Of a stretch of 6,033 bases of DNA, positions 1 through 5,223 are shown piece by piece. Under the pieces are notes generated by a model. The model saw only the letters and a list, made by a program, of their open reading frames with translations. It was not told the origin of the DNA and did not search any database. How positions within the stretch are numbered: the first letter of the stretch is position 1; each line of letters starts with the position of its first letter. A program made the translations under genes and the position numbers. Source of the stretch: Candidatus Melainabacteria bacterium GWA2_34_9 (lineage in GTDB: Bacteria; Cyanobacteriota; Vampirovibrionia; Gastranaerophilales; UBA9971); contig MFRJ01000133.1 in the NCBI GenBank assembly GCA_001784535.1, positions 3,251 through 9,283 of the forward strand. Direction: 5' to 3'.

Positions 1-504
1 ATAGAAAATATTTATGCTATTGGTGATGTTACAGGGCTTGTACCACTTGCTCATACAGCATCTCATCAAGGGGTAGCGGCTGCAGAACACCTTCTTATAA
101 ACAAACAGGCAAATATTAATTACGAAGCCATTCCGCATATTATTTACGGAAACCCCGAATTATGTTCTGTAGGTTTAAGAGAAGAAGATCTTATAAGAAA
201 AAAAATTGATTATAAGACCAGTACCTTCCCCGTAAGTGCGGCAGGAAAATATTTTATAGAAGATGAGTTAGAAGGTTTCATAAAAGTTCTTTCTTCTTCT
301 GATGGCGAAAATATTCTTGGAGTTCATATTGTTGCAGATCACGGCTCGGACTTGATTCAGCAGGCAGCAATTTCAATAAATAACGGGTTAACTGTCAAAC
401 AGCTTCAGGAAACAATTTTTGCCCACCCGACTCATTCAGAAGCCTTATATGAAGCCTTTTTAGGAATCGAAAATAAAGCTTTACATTTACCTCCATCAAA
501 ATAG
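1..504 (+). CDS. lpd: Dihydrolipoyl dehydrogenase (E3), C-terminal part
   Basis: The gene is cut by the left window edge; 167 C-terminal residues and the TAG stop are visible in frame 1. E3 is the FAD flavoprotein that reoxidises dihydrolipoyl groups with NAD+ in 2-oxoacid dehydrogenase complexes and the glycine cleavage system. Visible residues 5-11 (YAIGDVT) are the second FAD-contacting GD motif, followed by LAHTASHQG. The rest is the dimerisation domain, with IPHIIYGNPELCSVG (44-58), GVHIVADHGSDLI (107-119) and the catalytic HPTHSE at 142-147, whose His-Glu pair serves the active site of the partner subunit. The redox disulfide lies outside the window. HPTHSE in place of the more usual HPTLSE, and VADHGSD in place of the common GPHA-type segment, are small deviations. 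Mercuric or glutathione reductases share the fold, but the C-terminal motif and the neighbouring lipA favour E3. It is cytoplasmic and probably co-transcribed with lipA. Confidence 0.9.
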   Translation: MENIYAIGDVTGLVPLAHTASHQGVAAAEHLLINKQANINYEAIPHIIYGNPELCSVGLREEDLIRKKIDYKTSTFPVSAAGKYFIEDELEGFIKVLSSSDGENILGVHIVADHGSDLIQQAAISINNGLTVKQLQETIFAHPTHSEALYEAFLGIENKALHLPPSK

Positions 505-505
505 C

Positions 506-509
506 AGGA
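506..509 (+). promoter_or_regulatory. Ribosome binding site of lipA
   Basis: AGGA lies two bases after the lpd stop codon and 8 bases before the lipA ATG. It supports the start at 518 and tight coupling of the two genes. There is no room for a separate promoter or terminator in the 13-base gap. Confidence 0.6.
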
Positions 510-517
510 CATTTTTT

Positions 518-1393
518 ATGCACCAACGTCTTCCCGATTGGATTAAAAGAGGAATAATTGACACAGAAAAAACAAAATTTGTCAGAAGAATTTTGAAAAA
601 ACACAATCTTAATACAGTTTGTGACAGCGCAAGATGTCCGAACAAAGGGGAATGTTACGCTAAAAACACCGCAACTTTTATGATTCTCGGCAAAATTTGC
701 ACAAGAAACTGTCGTTTTTGCAGCTGCGAAACAGGCAGACCGGAACCAATAAATTTTGAAGAACCGTCACAAGTTGCAAAAGCGATTAAAGAATTGAATT
801 TAAAATATGCAGTAATAACTTCCGTAACCAGAGATGATCTGAATGATGAAGGCTCAGAGCACTTTGCAAATACAATTTTGGAAATAAAAAAACTTACGCC
901 TGAAGTAAAAATTGAAGTTTTAACTCCTGATTTTCAAGGGAATAAGACCGCTATAAATAAAGTAATTCAGTCAAAACCTGATGTGTTTAATCATAATATT
1001 GAAACCATAAAAAGACTTTACCCTATTGCAAGACCTCAAGCCGATTATGAAAGATCTCTTGAATTTTTATCATATATAAAAGAACATTCTCCAGAAATTT
1101 ACACTAAATCAGGTTTTATGGTAGGTCTTGGAGAAACCTATGAAGAGATTACGAAACTTTTATGTGACCTAAAGAAACATAATTGCGATATCGTCACAAT
1201 AGGACAATATATTCAGCCTACTAAAAATCATTTGAAAGTTGAAAAATATTACACACCTCAAGAATTTGAAAATTTAAAACTTGTCGCAATAAAAATCGGT
1301 ATAAAATATCCTATTTCTTCTCCACTTGCAAGAAGTTCTTACAAAGCATCAGAAACCCTGTGTGAGAACAATTTCAGCAATACTTATTCTTAA
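518..1393 (+). CDS. lipA: Lipoyl synthase (radical SAM)
   Basis: LipA inserts two sulfur atoms at C6 and C8 of octanoyl groups bound to lipoyl domains, using two 4Fe-4S clusters and S-adenosylmethionine. The 291-residue length is normal for the family. The auxiliary cluster ligands are C35, C40 and C46 (CDSARC...GEC), and the conserved Ser ligand lies in RSSY at 272-275. The radical SAM cluster is C61-x3-C65-x2-C68 (CTRNCRFC). Other family landmarks are TSVTRDDL with SEHFANTI, FNHNIETIKRLY, KSGFMVGLGET and VTIGQYIQPTKNHL. The family's usual RSSYHA reads RSSYKA here, which keeps the ligand. The start at 518 has an AGGA site 8 bases upstream and gives the usual short N-terminus before the first cluster. 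The gene follows lpd, a user of the lipoyl cofactor. No lipB octanoyltransferase is beside it, so the octanoyl donor step must be encoded elsewhere or replaced by a lipoate ligase. Cytoplasmic and expected to be oxygen-sensitive. Confidence 0.97.
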   Translation: MHQRLPDWIKRGIIDTEKTKFVRRILKKHNLNTVCDSARCPNKGECYAKNTATFMILGKICTRNCRFCSCETGRPEPINFEEPSQVAKAIKELNLKYAVITSVTRDDLNDEGSEHFANTILEIKKLTPEVKIEVLTPDFQGNKTAINKVIQSKPDVFNHNIETIKRLYPIARPQADYERSLEFLSYIKEHSPEIYTKSGFMVGLGETYEEITKLLCDLKKHNCDIVTIGQYIQPTKNHLKVEKYYTPQEFENLKLVAIKIGIKYPISSPLARSSYKASETLCENNFSNTYS

Positions 1394-1422
1394 CTACCAA
1401 AATTAAATTCATTCATTAAAAA

Positions 1423-1456
1423 AGAAGTTTCTCCAACTTTGGTTAGAGAAACTTCT
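1423..1456 (+). terminator. Hairpin after lipA, possible (bidirectional) terminator
   Basis: AGAAGTTTCTC (1423-1433) pairs perfectly with GAGAAACTTCT (1446-1456) around a 12-base loop. It sits 29 bases after the lipA stop and before the flagellin promoter region. The plus-strand 3' flank is poor in T, with only a short TTT in AACTTTATAT. On the minus strand the stem is followed directly by a T-run, the complement of A1418-A1422. It therefore looks at least as good as a minus-strand terminator. A role as the lpd-lipA terminator and as an insulator for flagellin is inferred. Confidence 0.6.
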
Positions 1457-1471
1457 AACTTTATATGAATG

Positions 1472-1501
1472 TTAACAAAGCTTAATAAAGCTTAATATAA
1501 A
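1472..1501 (+). promoter_or_regulatory. Candidate sigma70-type promoter of flagellin
   Basis: TTAACA (1472-1477, 5 of 6 bases of TTGACA) is followed after an 18-base spacer by TATAAA (1496-1501, 5 of 6 of TATAAT). Transcription would start near 1508 and give a leader of about 70 bases. The spacer holds an exact tandem duplication of AAAGCTTAAT (1477-1486 and 1487-1496). The match is good, but this background is AT-rich, so chance matches are common. Confidence 0.45.
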
Positions 1502-1515
1502 TTTACTAAGAAATG

Positions 1516-1543
1516 TAAAGTTCTAAATGACTTAGAACGACAT
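1516..1543 (+). promoter_or_regulatory. Candidate sigma28-type flagellar promoter
   Basis: TAAAGTT (1516-1522) resembles the -35 element of FliA/SigD promoters. After TAAA and 16 bases comes AACGACAT (1536-1543), which keeps the CGA core and matches 5 of 8 positions of GCCGATAT. Transcription would start around 1550, leaving a short leader before the Shine-Dalgarno site. Flagellins are commonly under this sigma factor. The -10 match is imperfect and the element overlaps a 7-bp inverted repeat (1520-1538), so this is an alternative to the sigma70-like site upstream. Confidence 0.35.
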
Positions 1544-1563
1544 GGACGTAATTTAGGAAAGAT

Positions 1564-1570
1564 AAGGAGA
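1564..1570 (+). promoter_or_regulatory. Strong ribosome binding site of flagellin
   Basis: AAGGAGA lies 8 bases before the flagellin ATG. It is the best Shine-Dalgarno match in the window, which agrees with a highly expressed structural protein and fixes the start at 1579. Confidence 0.85.
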
Positions 1571-1578
1571 ATCTATCT

Positions 1579-2430
1579 ATGGGTATTGTAGTAAACACAA
1601 ACGTAAATTCAATTTTAGTTCAAAGAAGTTTAGGTACTTCAACAACAGAAATCGGAAAATCACTTCAAAGATTGTCAACAGGATCAAGAATTAACAAAGC
1701 TGCAGATGATGCTGCAGGTTTAACAATTTCTGAAAGCTTAAGATCGCAGGCAAGAGGTTCACAAATAGCTTCTCAAAACGCACAAGCAGGCGTAAACCTC
1801 TTACAAACAGCTGAAGGCGACCTTGGTATTATTCAAGACAACCTTCAAAGAATCAGAGACCTTGCTGTACAAGCTGCTAACGATACAAACGGAAGTAGTG
1901 AAAGAACAGCTATCGAATCAGAAGTTCAACAACGTTTAGATGAAATCACAAGATTGTCATCAGCATCCAAATTCAACACTATCGGACTTTTAGACGGCAG
2001 TGCCAGCAGTCTTAGCCTTCAAATTGGTGCAAACTCCGGTTCTAGTACAAATGCTATTAATGTATCAACAGGTACTGTCAATCCTCTTGGTGCCGCTGAT
2101 GCTTCAGCATTAGGCGTTTCCATTACATTAGGTACAACATTCGCAACCGCTTCAGCTGCTTCAGCGTACATTGATACAATTGATACGGCAATTTCTGATG
2201 TATCTGAAAGAAGATCAACAATCGGTTCGATACAAAACAGATTAGATTCAGCTATTCAAAGTTTATCAATCAAGTATGAAAACATGTCAGCTTCCGAATC
2301 CAGAATCAGAGACGTAGATGTTTCAAAAGAAGCTGCGTCATTAACGAAAAACCAAATATTACAACAAGCTTCTGCTCAATTGCTGGCTCAAGCTAACCAA
2401 GCACCTCAAGTAGCATTAAGCTTAATTTAA
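1579..2430 (+). CDS. fliC: Flagellin (compact, single filament subunit)
   Basis: This is the filament subunit, exported through the flagellar type III apparatus without a cleaved signal peptide. The 283 residues are short compared with enterobacterial flagellins of about 500. Residues 1-140 form the N-terminal D0/D1 helices (INTNV-like start VNTNVNSI, RLSTGSRINKAADDAAGLTISE at 31-52, QTAEGDLGIIQDNLQRIRDLAVQAAN at 76-101). Residues 141-200 are a small Ser/Ala/Thr-rich variable segment. Residues 201-283 are the C-terminal D1/D0 helices, ending in NQILQQASAQLLAQANQAP and VALSLI. There is no cysteine, as is common in flagellins. R91, L95 and E115 align without gaps to R90, L94 and E114 of the Salmonella TLR5 contact region, so the innate-recognition epitope looks retained. 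The gene stands alone with its own promoter candidates and terminator. No fliS, fliD or other flagellar gene is visible. Base composition is less AT-rich than the unknown gene downstream, as expected for high expression. Confidence 0.97.
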   Translation: MGIVVNTNVNSILVQRSLGTSTTEIGKSLQRLSTGSRINKAADDAAGLTISESLRSQARGSQIASQNAQAGVNLLQTAEGDLGIIQDNLQRIRDLAVQAANDTNGSSERTAIESEVQQRLDEITRLSSASKFNTIGLLDGSASSLSLQIGANSGSSTNAINVSTGTVNPLGAADASALGVSITLGTTFATASAASAYIDTIDTAISDVSERRSTIGSIQNRLDSAIQSLSIKYENMSASESRIRDVDVSKEAASLTKNQILQQASAQLLAQANQAPQVALSLI

Positions 2431-2443
2431 GAAATAAACCCAT

Positions 2444-2494
2444 CTTAGATATTACATCCTAGCTAGATAGTAGGAGTATCGTCCATAATCTAAG
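2444..2494 (+). other. Potentially structured 3' UTR of flagellin mRNA
   Basis: CTTAGAT (2444-2450) is complementary to ATCTAAG (2488-2494). Nested inside, TCCTA (2457-2461) pairs with TAGGA (2471-2475) around a 9-base loop. Together they can form a two-tier stem with internal loops between the flagellin stop and its terminator. The self-complementary CTAGCTAG (2459-2466) offers an alternative pairing. Function is unknown; an mRNA-stability element or the body of a 3'-derived small RNA are possibilities, as is chance. Confidence 0.3.
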
Positions 2495-2498
2495 TCAA

Positions 2499-2533
2499 AG
2501 AGGAAGTTTGAAAATTCAAACTTCCTCTCTTTT
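2499..2533 (+). terminator. Intrinsic terminator of flagellin
   Basis: A perfect 13-bp stem, AGAGGAAGTTTGA (2499-2511) with TCAAACTTCCTCT (2516-2528), closes a 4-base loop and is followed by CTTTT. It lies 68 bases after the flagellin stop. On the minus strand only a weak T-containing flank follows, but the strong stem lies just beyond the convergent DAHP synthase gene and may also stop its transcripts. Confidence 0.88.
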
Positions 2534-2547
2534 ATGCAAAAAATAAT

Positions 2548-3558
2548 TTAAAGACTTCTGCCCAAAATAGGTGCGATGCATTTTAATTCATTGAACAATA
2601 TTTCAAATTGCTCTGGATATAAAGATTGAGCCCCGTCACAAAGTGCTTCATCAGGACAGCCATGAACTTCTACAGTTATTCCGTCAGCTCCTGCTGCGAT
2701 TGCAGCCCTCGACATAGGAGCAACTTTATCTCTTAACCCTGTTCCATGGCTAGGATCTACAATAATAGGCAGGTGACTAAGCTTTTTTATAACAGGAATT
2801 GCGGAAAGATCAAGGGTATTTCTTGTTGCTGTTTCAAAAGTTCTAATTCCCCTTTCACAAAGAATTATTTCTCTATTACCACCTGACATAATATATTCTG
2901 CCGACATTAAAAGCTCATCAATTGTAGCTGAAAGTCCTCTTTTTAGAAGAACAGGCTTATTTACATAACCAAGTTCTTTAAGAAGATTGAAATTTTGCAT
3001 ATTTCTTGCGCCAACCTGAAACACATCAACATATTTAATCATCATAGAAATTTGTGAAATATCCATAATTTCTGAAACAACATACATATTGTATTTATCA
3101 GCTACCTGTCTTAAATATTTAAGACCTTCTTCTCCCAATCCCTGAAAAGCATAAGGAGATGTTCTCGGTTTAAATGCACCGCCTCTTAAAAATTTAACCC
3201 CGCATTTACTCAATTTATCGGCAATAAGTTCAAGCTGTTCAAGCGATTCAACTGCGCAAGGACCTGCTATTACAGCAAGTTCAGCACCACCGAATTGGGC
3301 AGTTCCGATTTTTATTATTGTATCCTCTCTTTGAAAAGCACGGCTAGCAAGTTTATAGCTTGATGTTATCTTAATTACTTCCTGCACGCTTTCTAAAAGT
3401 TCAATACCTCTTTTATCGATAACTTTTCCGCCCACTGCACCAATAACTGTATTTATTTCACCCTTTGAAACATGAGCATCAAAACCTTTAGCCTCTAGAA
3501 GTCCTACTACTTGTTGAATATCTGCTTCTGAAACACTAGGTTTCATTACAATTAACAT
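2548..3558 (-). CDS. aroF: 3-Deoxy-7-phosphoheptulonate synthase, type I-beta with N-terminal regulatory domain
   Basis: The enzyme condenses phosphoenolpyruvate with erythrose 4-phosphate to DAHP, the first step of the shikimate pathway, in the cytoplasm. The 336 residues match the Thermotoga maritima type in size and layout. Residues 1-70 form a ferredoxin-like domain (MLIVMKPSVSEADIQQVVGL, SKGEINTVIGAVGG), which in that enzyme mediates feedback inhibition by aromatic amino acids. The catalytic barrel has AGPCAVES (98-105), FLRGGAFKPRTSPYAFQGLG (123-142), QVGARNMQNF (181-190), PVLLKRG (202-208) and DPSHGTGLRD (268-277). Predicted metal ligands are C101, H271, E297 and D308, one less than the Thermotoga numbering at every site. 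No chorismate mutase domain is fused. The start at 3558 has GGAG 10 bases upstream and yields the typical MxIVMKP opening; Met5 is a less likely alternative. It is monocistronic here and convergent with flagellin. Confidence 0.96.
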   Translation of the reverse strand: MLIVMKPSVSEADIQQVVGLLEAKGFDAHVSKGEINTVIGAVGGKVIDKRGIELLESVQEVIKITSSYKLASRAFQREDTIIKIGTAQFGGAELAVIAGPCAVESLEQLELIADKLSKCGVKFLRGGAFKPRTSPYAFQGLGEEGLKYLRQVADKYNMYVVSEIMDISQISMMIKYVDVFQVGARNMQNFNLLKELGYVNKPVLLKRGLSATIDELLMSAEYIMSGGNREIILCERGIRTFETATRNTLDLSAIPVIKKLSHLPIIVDPSHGTGLRDKVAPMSRAAIAAGADGITVEVHGCPDEALCDGAQSLYPEQFEILFNELKCIAPILGRSL

Positions 3559-3568
3559 TTAAAATTTA

Positions 3569-3572
3569 CTCC
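3569..3572 (-). promoter_or_regulatory. Ribosome binding site of DAHP synthase gene
   Basis: GGAG on the minus strand (plus-strand CTCC) lies 10 bases upstream of the ATG ending at 3556. It supports the outer start rather than the internal Met5 codon. Confidence 0.6.
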
Positions 3573-3596
3573 ATTACTAGCATTTATATTAATTAC

Positions 3597-3602
3597 ATTA
3601 TA
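3597..3602 (-). promoter_or_regulatory. Candidate -10 element of the DAHP synthase promoter
   Basis: The minus strand reads a perfect TATAAT here, 38 bases before the start codon, giving a leader of about 30 bases with the GGAG site inside it. The best -35 at a proper distance is TTTAAT (3624-3619), only 3 of 6 matches with a 16-base spacer. The leader holds no attenuator or riboswitch that I can see. Confidence 0.35.
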
Positions 3603-3717
3603 GAACAGCTAAGCTTAAATTAAATACTCAACTTCATTAATCTGGATAAAATCTTAATATACCAAACTGAATTAATCCTTGTATATAAAATATTGCTGAC
3701 AACTAAACAATAAAATA

Positions 3718-3727
3718 TCCGATCGGA
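3718..3727. promoter_or_regulatory. Perfect 10-bp palindrome, possible operator
   Basis: TCCGATCGGA is its own reverse complement, and the outer AT pairs at 3715-3716 and 3729-3730 are also complementary. It stands out in nearly pure AT sequence about 160 bases upstream of the DAHP synthase start and 200 bases upstream of the unknown gene. A binding site for a dimeric regulator is an inference. With no loop it is not a credible RNA hairpin, although a T6 run follows at 3731-3736. Confidence 0.3.
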
Positions 3728-3923
3728 CATATTTTTTAACTTTTATTAAATTTAAAATTTTAATTGCAAATATAAATTAAAACTCTAAAAAAAGAAAAAC
3801 CGAAAATATATTAGTTCCAATAAACAATAAGTTAATTATAATATATTGATGTACATATTAATTAAAAAATACATATTCACTTAAGTTTATAAAGTACTAT
3901 ACAGAATCAGGTATAAATCAAAT

Positions 3924-5141
3924 ATGACCAATATTTATTGCCATATACACACACCGGTAAATATTGCTGAAGAAAAAAAATTTTTTCTTCAGCCAATAAT
4001 ATTTGAAGGCAATTTGTATGTAATAAATGAGAAAAAACTGCAAGATGTACTTTTGCTGATTGGATATTATCAAGAATATATTAAATTTACACGAGAAAAT
4101 GGTTATGAAAATGTTTCTAAATGGCTTAATAAAAAAAATCTTGTAAATGACGGTTTTTTTGAAGCCGTTAGCCAATACTGGATAGAAGATATTCATTTAA
4201 AACAGGTTTCTAATTATAAATATTTTCAAAAAAATAACATCAATAAGCCTGTTATTCCCGATAAATACTTGAAAAATATTTTTCAAAAAGTTCTTTTATA
4301 CAACTATATTAAAGAAAATCAGGATAAATTTAATGAAAAAGTAGAAAAAGAACTAAATATTATAGAAAATGAATTATCTTTTGTTCAAGATGAAAAAAGC
4401 CGCAGCACAAGAGAGTTTCATTATCAAAATAAAATTTTTGAAATACTTCTTGATAATTTTCTTACAGATATTGATATTCAAGAACAAACGCTAGAAATAA
4501 ATAATATTAATTTTTCCTGCGAAACATTGTTAAGCAGACACGATTTATTTGTTTACAAAACAGGCAGCATAAACGGATATAAAGACTTTAATTTCAAATT
4601 GACAAAAAATTCTCACAGCGAATGTCTTAGAGAAAATACTTTTATAAAATTATATGCGGGGTATGAAACAAGTTCTTATGGAGACACCCAATTAAAATAT
4701 CTTCTTGAAGAGTTAAAAACATATTCACATATTTTCACAAATGATACAGTTGATTTTGGTGTTGCGCATCTTAAGAAAATCATAAGCTGCGAAGCTTCAA
4801 TCAGCAAAAAGAGACCTGATATTGCTAAATGTCAGAAAAATGAATCTGAATACTCAAATGTAGCATTGCTTCAAAAAACTCAAACAATTATTTCAGAAAC
4901 AGAAGACCATATAATTTCCCGGTATAATTCGCTTAAAAATTACACAAACATATATTTTGCTCCTGATAATGAAATGGCAGCATTGATTACAGTATTAAAT
5001 ATGGACAAAGAAAATTTAAAAAGGATGAACAGTTTAATTTGGGAAAAGCAAAACAAAATTGAAACAGAGCTTATAAAATTTACATTTAAAAAAGGTAACT
5101 TGCCTTACTCTGCTTATGGTTTTGCCAGTCTGAATTTCTAA
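3924..5141 (+). CDS. Hypothetical protein, 405 residues, soluble, Asn/Lys-rich
   Basis: I do not recognise a family. The protein has no signal peptide, no membrane segment and no obvious nucleotide-binding, protease, nuclease or HTH motif. It is rich in Asn, Lys, Glu and Ile. A charged helical stretch at about 118-165 (YIKENQDKFNEKVEKELNII onward) could form a coiled coil, and a second helical part lies at 350-385. Cysteines are C6, C199, C234, C289 and C303; the N-terminus has a CHIH cluster (C6, H7, H9), but no metal site can be claimed. The frame is open upstream only to a stop at 3882-3884 with no other usual start codon, so ATG 3924 is the likely start despite only a weak AGG at 3909-3911. 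There is no other Met until residue 351. Codons are uninterrupted over 1.2 kb, so it is probably a real gene, perhaps lineage-specific. It precedes a small membrane protein by 82 bases on the same strand. Confidence 0.8.
   Translation: MTNIYCHIHTPVNIAEEKKFFLQPIIFEGNLYVINEKKLQDVLLLIGYYQEYIKFTRENGYENVSKWLNKKNLVNDGFFEAVSQYWIEDIHLKQVSNYKYFQKNNINKPVIPDKYLKNIFQKVLLYNYIKENQDKFNEKVEKELNIIENELSFVQDEKSRSTREFHYQNKIFEILLDNFLTDIDIQEQTLEINNINFSCETLLSRHDLFVYKTGSINGYKDFNFKLTKNSHSECLRENTFIKLYAGYETSSYGDTQLKYLLEELKTYSHIFTNDTVDFGVAHLKKIISCEASISKKRPDIAKCQKNESEYSNVALLQKTQTIISETEDHIISRYNSLKNYTNIYFAPDNEMAALITVLNMDKENLKRMNSLIWEKQNKIETELIKFTFKKGNLPYSAYGFASLNF
3966..3993. repeat. 13-bp inverted repeat with A8T6 core inside the unknown gene
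   Basis: GCTGAAGAAAAAA (3966-3978) is the exact reverse complement of TTTTTTCTTCAGC (3981-3993), with two A bases at the centre. It lies 42 bases after the start codon and encodes AEEKKFFLQ. The core is an uninterrupted A8 followed by T6. In mRNA it could form a stable stem close to the ribosome entry site; in DNA it is a bent A-tract and a slippage-prone run. Confidence 0.7.
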
Positions 5142-5148
5142 ATTTATT

Positions 5149-5162
5149 TTTTATGCATAAAA
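5149..5162. repeat. 14-bp AT-rich palindrome between the two unknown genes
   Basis: TTTTATGCATAAAA is a perfect palindrome, 7 bases after the stop of the 405-residue gene. It has no loop and a weak stem, so it is not a convincing terminator. It could be a regulator site for the downstream membrane protein gene, or chance in AT-rich DNA. Confidence 0.3.
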
Positions 5163-5211
5163 TCCAATCTGCTGGTATTATTTTATTATGTTTAAATTTA
5201 TTGCCGGAATT

Positions 5212-5215
5212 GGAG
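5212..5215 (+). promoter_or_regulatory. Ribosome binding site that decides the membrane protein start
   Basis: GGAG (within GGAGAAAG) lies 8 bases before ATG 5224. The upstream in-frame ATG at 5188 has only TA-rich sequence in front of it with no Shine-Dalgarno match at a proper distance. This favours 5224. Confidence 0.6.
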
Positions 5216-5223
5216 AAAGTTTA

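Larger units (their letters stand above)
3559..3923. other. AT-rich divergent intergenic region
   Basis: These 365 bases separate the minus-strand DAHP synthase gene from the plus-strand unknown gene and should contain both promoters. The stretch from about 3730 to 3890 is almost entirely A and T, with runs such as A7 at 3787-3793. The only notable GC-containing element is a palindrome at 3718-3727. A plus-strand TATAAT at 3837-3842 is a candidate -10 for the unknown gene but lacks a convincing -35. A second weak option is TTCACT (3876-3881) with TATACA (3898-3903), 16 bases apart. I see no coding region, tRNA, riboswitch or terminator in it. Confidence 0.5.

Noticed and set aside
395..604. 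Minus-strand open frame of 69 codons across the lpd-lipA junction
   Set aside because: It is antisense to two well-supported genes, has no ribosome binding site of note and resembles no known protein.
1477..3619. Repeated AAGCTTAA strings near 1478, 1488, 2418 and 3611
   Set aside because: Only the exact tandem pair at 1477-1496 is notable; the other copies lie in the flagellin stop region and an AT-rich spacer and are compatible with chance.
3730..3890. Possible replication origin or attachment site because of extreme AT content
   Set aside because: No DnaA-box cluster, iterons, integrase gene, tRNA or flanking direct repeats were seen.
3918..4196. Minus-strand open frame of 92 codons
   Set aside because: It is fully antisense to the start of the 405-residue gene; its Phe/Ile-rich translation is what an AT-rich complementary strand gives by chance.
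512..5157. Similar TTTTATGCA strings near 515, 2531 and 5149
   Set aside because: Short AT-rich strings recur by chance here, and the three sites have unrelated contexts (a start codon, a terminator tail, a palindrome).
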